A stretch of DNA of 10,552 nt from an uncultured Caryophanales bacterium (GTDB taxonomy: Bacteria; Bacillota_I; Bacilli_A; RFN20; CAG-826): assembly GCA_946403545.1 (NCBI GenBank), contig CAMJAG010000033.1, forward strand, positions 1-10,552. The letters run 5' to 3'. Below, piece after piece: positions 1 to 7,191 of this stretch. Positions within the stretch are counted from its first letter, which is position 1, and every line of letters starts with the position of its first letter. The notes under the pieces are model-generated. The model was not told the origin of the DNA. It was given only the letters and a program-made list of their open reading frames with translations, and made no database searches. A program made the position numbers and the translations under genes.

Positions 1-108
1 GATTTGTTCTGTTAATAATGCAACTTGAACTTCAATAGAACCTGTGTCTTTTTCGTTCTTGCCGTATTTCTTAACGATTTCTGCTTTTACTTCTTTAGAT
101 AAAGCCAT
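1..108 (-). CDS. rpsO: 30S ribosomal protein S15, 5' part only (runs off window edge)
   Basis: S15 is a primary 16S rRNA binding protein of the small-subunit central domain. Only the first 36 codons are present. The reading begins MALSKEVKAEIVKKYG and continues with KDTGSIEVQVALLTEQI, the recognisable N-terminus of S15, whose usual length is about 89 residues. The start is set by the ATG complement at 106-108, with a purine-rich GGGGA about 9 bases upstream. It is the last gene of the minus-strand truB-ribF-rpsO run. It has its own promoter beside the ribF stop codon and a structured leader, so it can be made independently of truB and ribF. The rest of the gene lies outside the window. Confidence 0.95.
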   Translation of the reverse strand, partial: MALSKEVKAEIVKKYGKNEKDTGSIEVQVALLTEQI

Positions 109-189
109 TTTTAGTTTCCCCTTTCTTTTAAACTTAGCTAATTCCCGGAGTATGCGTTAGGGTTTCGCATTGTCTAGAAATTAGTCGCC
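109..189 (-). promoter_or_regulatory. Structured 5' leader of rpsO, possible S15 autoregulatory element
   Basis: On the minus strand the untranslated leader can form an outer helix CTAATT/AATTAG (179-184 with 138-143) and an inner hairpin ATGCG/CGCAT (166-170 with 152-156). The inner loop contains CCC (160-162), which could pair with GGG just downstream (144-146) to make a pseudoknot. S15 is known to repress its own mRNA through leader structures in several bacteria, including Bacillaceae. The function here is inferred from position and foldability only. Confidence 0.5.
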
Positions 190-195
190 TTGAAT

Positions 196-224
196 ATAAT
201 AATATCAATAGATATTTATTGCAA
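196..224 (-). promoter_or_regulatory. Promoter of rpsO
   Basis: On the minus strand a -35-like TTGCAA (219-224) is followed after 17 bases by TATTAT (196-201), five of six matching the -10 consensus. The expected transcription start is near 189, just before the structured leader. The -35 hexamer overlaps the last codon and stop of ribF. No terminator is visible between ribF and rpsO, so read-through from ribF is also likely. Confidence 0.55.
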
Positions 225-1112
225 AGTATTTTTCACTTTTTCTCTATCTTTTTCAATTTGCTCTCTTAATTCTTCCAAATCTTTGAACTCAAAGATGTCT
301 CTTATAAAGTCGATTAAATCAACATAAATGGTTAAACCATATATGTTTTCATCAAAATCCAAAATGTGAACTTCAACGATTGGATCAAGCAGTTGATTTA
401 TTGTTGGATGAGTTGAAATACAAATAAGCGCTTTTCTCTTTTTGTTAGCGATATAGGCATAGCCCATATAGACACCTTCTTTAGGGAAAACGTAATTTGC
501 ATCCAAATCAAGATTCGCTGTTGGAAAGCCAATTGTACGGCCCTTTTTCAAGCCATCAGTAACTAAACCAATTAACCTATAAGGTCTACCAAGATATCTA
601 TTTGCCATCTTGATATTACCTTCTCCTAAAAGATTCCTGATTGTGGTTGACGAGACTTTTTCGTCCCCAATTTTAATTGTAGGAATAACTGTCACGTCAA
701 AGAATCTAGATAAGTATTCTGGAGTACCTTCGCCACGTGTTCCAAAGCGATAATCTTCACCACAAAATACCTTTTTTACATTCAATTTCATCAAAACATC
801 ATGGATAAATTCATCTTTTGTAACATTAAGCGTGGATTTATCAAAATGCATAATGAATAAATATTTAACACCTAACTCTTCAAAAATATCCGCTTTATCA
901 GCGATACTTGTGAGTTCATAATTTCCTTTTTGACCAAGGATATAACTTGGTGAATTATCAAAAGATAATACACCTACTGGATAACCTTCATTCATGCTTT
1001 CTTTAATAATGGCTTGATGACCTAAATGCACACCATCAAAATAGCCTAAACATAGACTTATTTCCTTATCGTTGATTGGTACATTTTTAATGTCAAACTC
1101 CACTATTTTCAT
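216..1112 (-). CDS. ribF: Bifunctional riboflavin kinase / FMN adenylyltransferase (FAD synthetase)
   Basis: This cytoplasmic enzyme phosphorylates riboflavin to FMN and adenylylates FMN to FAD. The N-terminal nucleotidyltransferase domain shows the motif LGYFDGVHLGHQAII near residues 22-36. A later SSTTIRNLL is typical of its active-site region. The C-terminal flavokinase domain begins around GRPYRLIGLV and carries GRTIGFPTANL. At 298 residues it has normal RibF length (about 300). I prefer the ATG at 1112 to one two codons upstream (1118): it forms an ATGA overlap with the truB stop, and AGAGG lies 9 bases before it, whereas the same site is only 3 bases from the upstream ATG. It is translationally coupled to truB. 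Confidence 0.95.
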   Translation of the reverse strand: MKIVEFDIKNVPINDKEISLCLGYFDGVHLGHQAIIKESMNEGYPVGVLSFDNSPSYILGQKGNYELTSIADKADIFEELGVKYLFIMHFDKSTLNVTKDEFIHDVLMKLNVKKVFCGEDYRFGTRGEGTPEYLSRFFDVTVIPTIKIGDEKVSSTTIRNLLGEGNIKMANRYLGRPYRLIGLVTDGLKKGRTIGFPTANLDLDANYVFPKEGVYMGYAYIANKKRKALICISTHPTINQLLDPIVEVHILDFDENIYGLTIYVDLIDFIRDIFEFKDLEELREQIEKDREKVKNTLQ

Positions 1113-1975
1113 GACCATAATCCTCTTAAACAGACAAATTTTTCTCCATCAAAGTGATAGATTGCTAATGCGCTTCTAGTTTTAGCATCCGCAATTAAAA
1201 CATTGTCTGATTTAACTGGAGGTAGTTCGTTTTTGTTAAAACTAACTCCATTCTTTATTTTAGCGGTTTTTGTGTCATCCACAAATACTTCATCCATAAC
1301 TTGTTTTAAAATTTCTTCGATTGAGATTAGAGAATCTTCATTTATTTGATCAATCGTTTTTGCGTTTGAGACTGAATAATTATGAATTTTCACTCTTCTT
1401 AAAGCTGTTAAATGACCTACCGTTTTCATTCTTTCAGCGATATCTTCACCTAAAGTTCTAAGGTATGTTCCTTTGCTAACTCTAGCGGAAAAAATGATTT
1501 TGTTTCCTTCAAAAGAAATCAAGTTGATTTCGAAAACTTCAATTTCACGTGCTTTTCTCTCAACTTCTATTCCTTTATGAGCTAACTCATAGAGTTTTTG
1601 TCCATTAACATGAATTGCGCTTGTCATTGGAGGAACTTGAGATTGTTTCCCAATAAAAGATGCCAAAGTTTCTTTGACTAATTCCTTAGTGACATGCTCA
1701 TAACTAGCTTCTTTGATTACTTCACCAGTTAAGTCGGCGGTATTGGTCTTTTTTCCTAAGGAAAGTTCTGCAATATAGGTTTTATCAAGTTCTTCTAAAT
1801 AAGGAATAGCTTTGCTAGCATTACCAAAAGCAAGAATCAATAAGCCAGTTGCAAAAGGATCAAGAGTACCACTATGACCGACTTTTTTAATTCCTAATAA
1901 ATGGCTAGCCTTATTACAGATATCCCTACTAGTCCAATCAACTTGTTTATCTATAAATAAGAATCCATCTTTCAT
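1109..1975 (-). CDS. truB: tRNA pseudouridine(55) synthase
   Basis: TruB converts U55 of the tRNA T-loop to pseudouridine. The catalytic motif KVGHSGTLDPFATGLL is at residues 31-46, with Asp39 as the expected nucleophile. Further family motifs are KTYIAEL, the PPMTSAIHVNGQKLYELA stretch and SKGTYLRTLGEDI. The length of 288 residues is usual for bacterial TruB, with a short C-terminal domain after about residue 230. It overlaps ribF by ATGA. Because the terminator at the rbfA end isolates it from rimP-nusA-infB-rbfA, it needs its own promoter, which I place at 1996-2024. The stop codon is TGA, supporting the standard genetic code. Its Shine-Dalgarno is weak (AGAG about 10 bases before ATG). 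Confidence 0.95.
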   Translation of the reverse strand: MKDGFLFIDKQVDWTSRDICNKASHLLGIKKVGHSGTLDPFATGLLILAFGNASKAIPYLEELDKTYIAELSLGKKTNTADLTGEVIKEASYEHVTKELVKETLASFIGKQSQVPPMTSAIHVNGQKLYELAHKGIEVERKAREIEVFEINLISFEGNKIIFSARVSKGTYLRTLGEDIAERMKTVGHLTALRRVKIHNYSVSNAKTIDQINEDSLISIEEILKQVMDEVFVDDTKTAKIKNGVSFNKNELPPVKSDNVLIADAKTRSALAIYHFDGEKFVCLRGLWS

Positions 1976-1995
1976 GTTTAATTTTCTCTATCAAA

Positions 1996-2024
1996 ATAAT
2001 ATAATTATTTCGTTATGAAAGCAA
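1996..2024 (-). promoter_or_regulatory. Promoter of truB-ribF, overlapping the start of the divergent gene
   Basis: On the minus strand TTGCTT (2019-2024) is followed after 17 bases by TATTAT (1996-2001). The predicted start is near 1989, giving a leader of about 14 bases before the truB ATG. The -35 element lies inside the first codons of the divergent ttcA-like gene, so the two promoters overlap almost fully. Confidence 0.4.
2000..2005 (+). promoter_or_regulatory. -10 element of the ttcA-like gene
   Basis: A perfect TATAAT ends 9 bases before the ATG at 2015. Transcription would start near 2012-2013, leaving a leader of about 2-3 bases with no room for a Shine-Dalgarno. The upstream -35 (TTTAAT, 1977-1982, 17-base spacing) is weak. 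Confidence 0.4.
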
Positions 2025-3202
2025 TTAGGACTATCTTAGCGTGTATTAGAAAAGCGGATAACACTTATAACCTCATCAATCATGGGGATAAAATTGTTGT
2101 CGGTCTTTCTGGTGGAAAAGATAGTATCGTTTTAACCTATTGTTTAAGTTTATATCAAAAATTTTCTCATACTGATTTCACTATTCAACCAGTCACTTTA
2201 GACCTTGGTTTCCCTGGATTTGATCCATATCCACTTATCAAATTCTGTGAGAGTTTAGGACTTAAATTAATCGTTTCTGATAATAGAGATGTTTATAAGA
2301 TTTTAAAGATTCAACAAAAGGATAAAAACCATCTTCCTTGTTCAATCTGTTCAAGAATGAAAAAGGCTGCAATCAACAAAGTTGCAAACGAAATTGGATT
2401 TAATAAAGTTGCGTTTGCACATCACGCAGATGATGCGATTGAAACATTCTTAATGAATGAAATTTATGGTGCAAGAATCGCAACATTTGCACCTAAGATG
2501 CATTTAGAAAAAGCAGACATTACATTCATTCGTCCACTTGCTTTAGCAAGAGAAAAAGATATCTCTAGATTAGTCAGAGAAGAGAAATTACCAGTGTGTG
2601 ATTCTCATTGCCCAGCAGATAAAACCACTACTAGAGAAGATATCAAAAATCTATTAAAAGAGATTTATAAAACATATCCAGAATCAGAAGAAAACTTTCT
2701 TACCATGTTCCAAAATTTTGAACATATGGATTGTTGGTTTGATAAGACTGAATATCAGCTCTCTCAAGATGGCGTTTATCTAAAGCCTGTTACCACACCT
2801 TTTGATATGGCAAAAGCATTAGATATTAGAAATAAAGTTTTCGTTCTTGAGAAAGGCTTCCCATATGAAGAAGAAGTCGTTTTAGAAAACGAAAAGGTCG
2901 CAAAAGCCTTCTTAATCTGTTTAAATGGAGAGACTGTCGGAACGATTAGATACCGTGAAGTTGATGGAAGATATAAGGTTGAAAGATTCGCTATCTTGCC
3001 TGAATATCGTGGAAAAGGATATGGAAAACTTGCGTTCAATTATGTAGTCGAACTAATAGCAGCGAGATTCAATCCTTGCACAATCTATGTTCATTCAATT
3101 AGTTCAGTTGTAGATTTCTACAAGAAACTCGGATTCGAAGTTGTTGGAGATGAATTCTTAGAAGCGGGCGTTCCTCATTACGAATTAATTAAAAAATACT
3201 AG
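2015..3202 (+). CDS. TtcA-like PP-loop tRNA thiolase fused to a C-terminal GNAT acetyltransferase domain
   Basis: Residues 1-240 resemble TtcA, the Fe-S dependent enzyme that makes 2-thiocytidine at tRNA position 32. The ATP-pyrophosphatase P-loop is GLSGGKDS (30-37), a CxxC pair is at Cys109/Cys112 in LPCSICSRMKK, and LPVCDSHCP (192-200) gives further Cys195/Cys199. TtcA uses three cysteines for its cluster. AFAHHADDAIET (133-144) matches the family's HHxDD motif. From about residue 256 a GNAT fold follows: RNKVFVLEKGFP, then acetyl-CoA motif A, VERFAILPEYRGKGYGKLAF (322-341), and a VVDFYKKLGFEVVG motif-B-like end. Plain TtcA is about 250-310 residues, so this is a fusion at 395. The gene interrupts the rbfA-truB junction on the opposite strand. 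There is no Shine-Dalgarno, and the next Met is far inside the PP-loop domain, so the ATG at 2015 is likely real. The role of the acetyltransferase half is unknown. Confidence 0.85.
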   Translation: MKAIRTILACIRKADNTYNLINHGDKIVVGLSGGKDSIVLTYCLSLYQKFSHTDFTIQPVTLDLGFPGFDPYPLIKFCESLGLKLIVSDNRDVYKILKIQQKDKNHLPCSICSRMKKAAINKVANEIGFNKVAFAHHADDAIETFLMNEIYGARIATFAPKMHLEKADITFIRPLALAREKDISRLVREEKLPVCDSHCPADKTTTREDIKNLLKEIYKTYPESEENFLTMFQNFEHMDCWFDKTEYQLSQDGVYLKPVTTPFDMAKALDIRNKVFVLEKGFPYEEEVVLENEKVAKAFLICLNGETVGTIRYREVDGRYKVERFAILPEYRGKGYGKLAFNYVVELIAARFNPCTIYVHSISSVVDFYKKLGFEVVGDEFLEAGVPHYELIKKY

Positions 3203-3223
3203 CTTTTGCTAGTATTATTTTTT
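3195..3223. terminator. Bidirectional intrinsic terminator between the convergent ttcA-like gene and rbfA
   Basis: A perfect 9-bp stem AATACTAGC/GCTAGTATT (3195-3203, 3208-3216) with a TTTT loop is followed on the plus strand by ATTTTTT. On the minus strand it is followed by TTTTTT (3191-3196). The stem contains the stop codons of both genes and the last codons of rbfA. It ends the rimP-nusA-infB-rbfA transcript and the ttcA-like transcript. Confidence 0.85.
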
Positions 3224-3549
3224 GCTTTATCGAGAAGTTCTGTAATTCTTTCTTCGTTTTTATATGCTTCATCTTTAACAAATCTAAGTTCAGGACATCT
3301 TCTAATATCAAGTCGCTTAGCAAGTTCGCTACGAATGAATCCTTTGGATTTTTCAAGAGTTTTCATTCCTTCATCAGCTTGATCTTCGATGATGAATGAA
3401 ACATATACTTTCGCGTAAGAGAAGTCTTTAGAAACCTTAACTTCTGGAATAGATACAAATCCTAAATGTGGATTTTTTAATTGAAGTTGAATGATTTCAG
3501 CGATGGATTTTCTGATAATAGCAGCAATTCTTTCTTGTTTATCTGCCAT
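3199..3549 (-). CDS. rbfA: 30S ribosome-binding factor A
   Basis: RbfA is a small KH-fold protein that binds immature 30S subunits and helps 16S rRNA 5' end maturation, important in cold adaptation. The 116 residues match family length (about 115-130). Typical stretches are RIAAIIRKSIAEII near the N-terminus, VSIPEVKVSKDFSYAKVYVSF in the middle and IRRCPELRFVKDEA near the end. The start lies 2 bases after the infB stop, so the genes are tightly coupled. The last codons (Thr-Ser-Lys-Ser) and TAG stop are within the terminator stem, and the stop shares CTAG with the opposing gene. Confidence 0.93.
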   Translation of the reverse strand: MADKQERIAAIIRKSIAEIIQLQLKNPHLGFVSIPEVKVSKDFSYAKVYVSFIIEDQADEGMKTLEKSKGFIRSELAKRLDIRRCPELRFVKDEAYKNEERITELLDKAKNNTSKS

Positions 3550-3551
3550 AA

Positions 3552-5396
3552 TTAGTCTCTTTTCTCCACCATTTCGTATCCTTCAACGATATCTCCTTCT
3601 TTGACGTCGTTAAAGTTTTCAATTAACATACCACATTCAAATCCAGCTTTAACTTCTTTAGCTTGGTCTTTTTCTCTTTGTAATGAAGTTAATTTTCCTT
3701 CGTAAACAATTAAGCCATCTCTAAGAACTCTAACTGGGTTATGTGCTTTGATGAAACCATCAGTGACCATACAACCAGCAATTGTACCGAGTTTAGAGAC
3801 TTTGAAAAGTCTTCTAACTTCTGCTTGGCCAGTAACTTTTTCTTCAATTGTAGGAGCAAGCATACCTTTCATAGCAGCTTGGATTTCTTCAATTAAAGCA
3901 TAGATAATTCTATGTAATCTAATTTCGATATGATCTTCTTCTGCTTTCGCTCTTGTTCTAGCATCTGGTCTAACATTGAAACCATAAATAATAGCGTTAG
4001 AAGCACTTGCAAGAAGGACATCACTTTCAGTGATAGCACCACTAGTTGCACGAACAATGTTAATTTTAACTTGTTCATTATTTAACTTTTCAAGAGAAGA
4101 TTTAACTGCTTCCGCACTACCTGTGGAATCAGCTTTAACAATAATGTTAATTGTTTGAGTTTCACCCTCGTGAATTCTATTAAATAAATCTTCTAAGCTA
4201 GCAGCACTGGATTGGCTCTTTTCTTTAGCATCTTTAATTTGTTTACGTTTAGTAGCGATAAGTCTAGCTTCACTTTCATCAGCAAAAGCCATAAATCTAT
4301 CACCTGCTAAAGGAACTTCACTTAAACCAATAACGGAAACTGGAGTGGATGGAGTAGCGACTTGTAAAACTTTCTTAAATTCATTAGTCATTCTACGAGC
4401 TTTACCATAACTTGTACCAACGACAAGGTAATCTCCTTCTCTTAATGTACCGTTTTGAATTAATAATGTAGCTTTTGGGCCTTCATTTCTATCAAGTTTA
4501 GCCTCTAAGACTGTACCTAAAGCATATCTATCTGGATTAGCTTTAAGTTCACCCATTTCTGCAACAACAAGAATAGTTTCTAAGAGTGCATCAATGTTTT
4601 TCTTCATCTTAGCGGAGATTTCAACACACATTACATCACCACCATAATCTTCAGCGATGACATCATGTTGCATTAATTCTGTTTTGACTCTTTCTGGATC
4701 TGCACCTGGTTTATCCATCTTGTTAATAGCCACAATAATTGGGACTTTAGCAGCTTTAGCGTGGTCAATAGCTTCAATAGTTTGAGGCATAACACCATCA
4801 TCCGCTGCGACAACAAGGACAACAATATCAGTAACAGAAGCACCTCTAGCTCTCATAGCAGTGAAAGCTTCGTGTCCAGGAGTGTCAATAAATGTAATCT
4901 TTTGTCCATTGACTTCTTTTTGGTAAGCACCTATCTCTTGAGAGATACCACCAACTTCACCCGCAGTTAAATTAGAATTACGGATAGCATCAATAAGTGT
5001 TGTTTTACCATGGTCAACGTGACCCATGATAGTAACAACAGCAGGACGTGGTTTTAATTTGCTTGGATCATCGTTGATCTCGATATCTTCAAAGTTTTCA
5101 GCAGCAACTACTGTTTTCTTTTGGAAATCGTAATCATATTGCAAGCAAATTAAACCGATAAGTTCATCATCAAGAATTGTGTTAATTGTAACCATTTTAC
5201 CTTGTAAGAAAAGGAATTTAATGATTTCTCCGACAGGGATATTTAAAGATTTGGCAAGTTCACCTGTAGAGATAGCGCCTGTGTAAATGAAGACACCACC
5301 ATTAACTTTTGTTTTAGTTTTGTCTGCACTTACTTTAGTGGAAACATTAACTTCACGAGTTTGTTCATTAAATCTGTTGTTTTTGTTTTTTGCCAT
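3552..5396 (-). CDS. infB: Translation initiation factor IF-2
   Basis: IF-2 is the GTPase that places fMet-tRNA on the 30S subunit and promotes 50S joining. One IF2_N-type domain (about 35-85, TGAISTGELAKSLNI) precedes the GTPase domain with G1 GHVDHGKTT (125-133), G3 DTPGHEAF (171-178) and G4 NKMD (225-228). Domains II-IV follow, the end being ECGMLIENFNDVKEGDIVEGYE. At 614 residues it is a short IF-2 without the long N-terminal extension seen in many Firmicutes and Proteobacteria. I choose the ATG at 5396: AGAAGGTG lies 6 bases upstream. An in-frame GTG at 5405 would overlap that site. The gene comes after a 58-base gap from nusA without ylxR and ylxQ. Confidence 0.96.
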   Translation of the reverse strand: MAKNKNNRFNEQTREVNVSTKVSADKTKTKVNGGVFIYTGAISTGELAKSLNIPVGEIIKFLFLQGKMVTINTILDDELIGLICLQYDYDFQKKTVVAAENFEDIEINDDPSKLKPRPAVVTIMGHVDHGKTTLIDAIRNSNLTAGEVGGISQEIGAYQKEVNGQKITFIDTPGHEAFTAMRARGASVTDIVVLVVAADDGVMPQTIEAIDHAKAAKVPIIVAINKMDKPGADPERVKTELMQHDVIAEDYGGDVMCVEISAKMKKNIDALLETILVVAEMGELKANPDRYALGTVLEAKLDRNEGPKATLLIQNGTLREGDYLVVGTSYGKARRMTNEFKKVLQVATPSTPVSVIGLSEVPLAGDRFMAFADESEARLIATKRKQIKDAKEKSQSSAASLEDLFNRIHEGETQTINIIVKADSTGSAEAVKSSLEKLNNEQVKINIVRATSGAITESDVLLASASNAIIYGFNVRPDARTRAKAEEDHIEIRLHRIIYALIEEIQAAMKGMLAPTIEEKVTGQAEVRRLFKVSKLGTIAGCMVTDGFIKAHNPVRVLRDGLIVYEGKLTSLQREKDQAKEVKAGFECGMLIENFNDVKEGDIVEGYEMVEKRD

Positions 5397-5463
5397 AATT
5401 AACACCTTCTTTCTTTCAAATTTTTAATATATTTGTGCAAAGCACAATAACTAATCGATGAAA
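5397..5463 (-). other. nusA-infB gap with a small stem-loop; no ylxR/ylxQ
   Basis: Most Firmicutes carry ylxR (rnpM) and ylxQ (an L7Ae-family gene) here. Neither is present. On the minus strand a 6-bp hairpin TTGTGC-TTT-GCACAA (5433-5447) lies shortly after the nusA stop. It lacks a following T-tract, so it is more likely an mRNA processing or stability element than a terminator. Confidence 0.5.
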
Positions 5464-7179
5464 TTAGTTTTCATCATCATAGTATTCGTCGTAATCGTCG
5501 TAATCGATATCGTCTTCTGCTTCTTCGGCTTCTTGTTCTTCAGCTTCGAATTCAGCAAGTTCTTCTTCAGTGTAGATAGCCATTCTTGTAGCGTTAGAAG
5601 TGTCTGTTGATTTAGCGGAATCATTAGATTCTTCTTCATCTTCGTCTTTCTTCTTACGAGAGAATTTCTTACCTGTTTGTTTCTTGCTCTTATTAGATTC
5701 GCTAGCTAAGTTCTTTTCAAGTTCTTCTAACGAAGTTGTTGTCTTAACTTCGACTGGTTCTTCTGCTTTTGGAGCTTCAACTGGTGCTGGAGCAGGTTCT
5801 GGTTTAACTTCTTCAACTGGAGCAGCTTCTTCGACAGGAGCTTCTTCAACTTTGACTTCTTCAACCTTAACTGCTTCTTCTTTTTCGAGTTGTGCTTCTA
5901 AAACTTCATTAACTTCTTCGTTAGCTTCTTCGTCTTCATAAACTCTTTCTTGAGGAGCAACATAACCTTGTGGAAGTCCAGGAAGGATATTTTCCATAAT
6001 TTGATTACGTGCTTGTGCAGCGAGTTCCATAACTTTCTTATTACGAATTTCTGCTTCTTGTGCAGCGAGTTCTTCGTAAGATTGATATGTAAGACCAGCT
6101 TCAAGAGCTTCAGATTCAGTTTTAATATCAATGTTATATCCTGTTAATTTAACAGCAAGTCTAGCGTTAACACCTTTTCTACCAATAGCTAAAGATAAGG
6201 AGTCATCTTTAACTACTACAGTAGCGGTTTTGTTTTCTTCGGAAACGATAACACCAGCAACTTTTGCAGGTTTTAAAGCTTCCATAATATACATACCTGG
6301 ATTGTTAGAATATGCGATAATATCAATCTTTTCTCTAGATGTACCATTACCTAATTGACCAACGATTTTTTGAATTCTACTACCGTTAGGACCAATACAT
6401 GCACCAGCAGGATCAACGTTTGGATCGTTTGAATAAACAGCGACTTTACTTCTTTCGCCTGCTTCACGTGCGATACTCTTAATAATAATTGTGCCATCAT
6501 AGATTTCGTGAATTTCTTCAAAGAATAAGCACTTTAAGAAACCTTCGTTACTTCTAGTAACAACGATTCTTGCACCACCCTTTGTAGATGCTTCAACAGA
6601 GTTAACATATAACTTGATTGTGTCACCTACTTGGAATTTTTCATCTGCAATTAATTGATTCTTTGGTAAGTAAACTGAAGAACGAACGATATTAACTGAA
6701 ATACCACGATCATCATATTTCTCAACTCTACCAGTAATCATTGTGCCGATTTTATCTTTGAATGCTTCATATAAGATTACTTTTTCCGCCTCAGCGAATT
6801 TTTGTTTCATCATTGATTTGACAGATAAAGCTGCAGCTTTTCTAAAAGCATCTACAGTTGCAGGAATAACGAATTTATCCTCTTCAATGTAACCTTTGCC
6901 TTCTTTTTGAAGTTGCTTTGCTTCTTCTTCACTGACTTCTAAGAAGTCATCTAAAACATCGTCTGCATTCTTGACGATATTCTTTAATTGACATAATTCG
7001 ATAGAATTATTGTCTAAATCAATTGTGACGCGAACTTCTGCGTCATCACCACCAAGTTCTTTCTTATAAGCCTTGGCAATTGCCTCCTTTAAACCTTGGA
7101 GGACTGTTTCTTTACTAATTCCTTTGCTAGCTTCGATTTCATCTAATGCTTCGAGGAATGCTGTTGCGTTAAAAGCCAT
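5464..7179 (-). CDS. nusA: Transcription termination/antitermination factor NusA with a long acidic C-terminal tail
   Basis: NusA binds RNA polymerase and modulates pausing, termination and antitermination. Residues 1-125 are the RNAP-binding N-terminal domain (EASKGISKETVLQGLKEAI). An S1 domain lies at about 140-205 and tandem KH domains at about 225-360, with GPNGSRI (263-269) and IGRKGVNARLA (332-342). The core ends near 400. The remaining 170 residues are a low-complexity tail: acidic (413-440), VEE/APVEE repeats (about 437-460), Pro/Ala-rich, then a Lys-rich block (495-511), and a strongly acidic end after RMAIYTEEELAEFEAEE with Tyr/Asp at 556-570. B. subtilis NusA is about 370 residues without such a tail. 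AAGGAG overlapping the rimP stop fixes the start. It is the second gene of the rimP operon. Confidence 0.96.
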   Translation of the reverse strand: MAFNATAFLEALDEIEASKGISKETVLQGLKEAIAKAYKKELGGDDAEVRVTIDLDNNSIELCQLKNIVKNADDVLDDFLEVSEEEAKQLQKEGKGYIEEDKFVIPATVDAFRKAAALSVKSMMKQKFAEAEKVILYEAFKDKIGTMITGRVEKYDDRGISVNIVRSSVYLPKNQLIADEKFQVGDTIKLYVNSVEASTKGGARIVVTRSNEGFLKCLFFEEIHEIYDGTIIIKSIAREAGERSKVAVYSNDPNVDPAGACIGPNGSRIQKIVGQLGNGTSREKIDIIAYSNNPGMYIMEALKPAKVAGVIVSEENKTATVVVKDDSLSLAIGRKGVNARLAVKLTGYNIDIKTESEALEAGLTYQSYEELAAQEAEIRNKKVMELAAQARNQIMENILPGLPQGYVAPQERVYEDEEANEEVNEVLEAQLEKEEAVKVEEVKVEEAPVEEAAPVEEVKPEPAPAPVEAPKAEEPVEVKTTTSLEELEKNLASESNKSKKQTGKKFSRKKKDEDEEESNDSAKSTDTSNATRMAIYTEEELAEFEAEEQEAEEAEDDIDYDDYDEYYDDEN

Positions 7180-7191
7180 AATTTTTACTCC

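Noticed and set aside
1113..1118. ribF start at the upstream ATG (1118)
   Set aside because: Its AGAGG would be only 3 bases away; the ATG at 1112 has proper spacing and the ATGA overlap with truB.
2776..3039. Minus-strand open frame within the ttcA-GNAT gene
   Set aside because: The plus frame has recognisable GNAT motifs throughout; this is a shadow with no start signals.
5433..5447. Terminator between nusA and infB
   Set aside because: The 6-bp stem has no T-tract after it on the minus strand, and infB has no evident promoter of its own in the gap.
5600..5941. Plus-strand open frame coding a Ser-rich protein
   Set aside because: It is the reverse strand of the Glu-rich NusA tail; GAA/GAG codons read as TTC/CTC/TCT on the other strand. 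No ribosome binding site.
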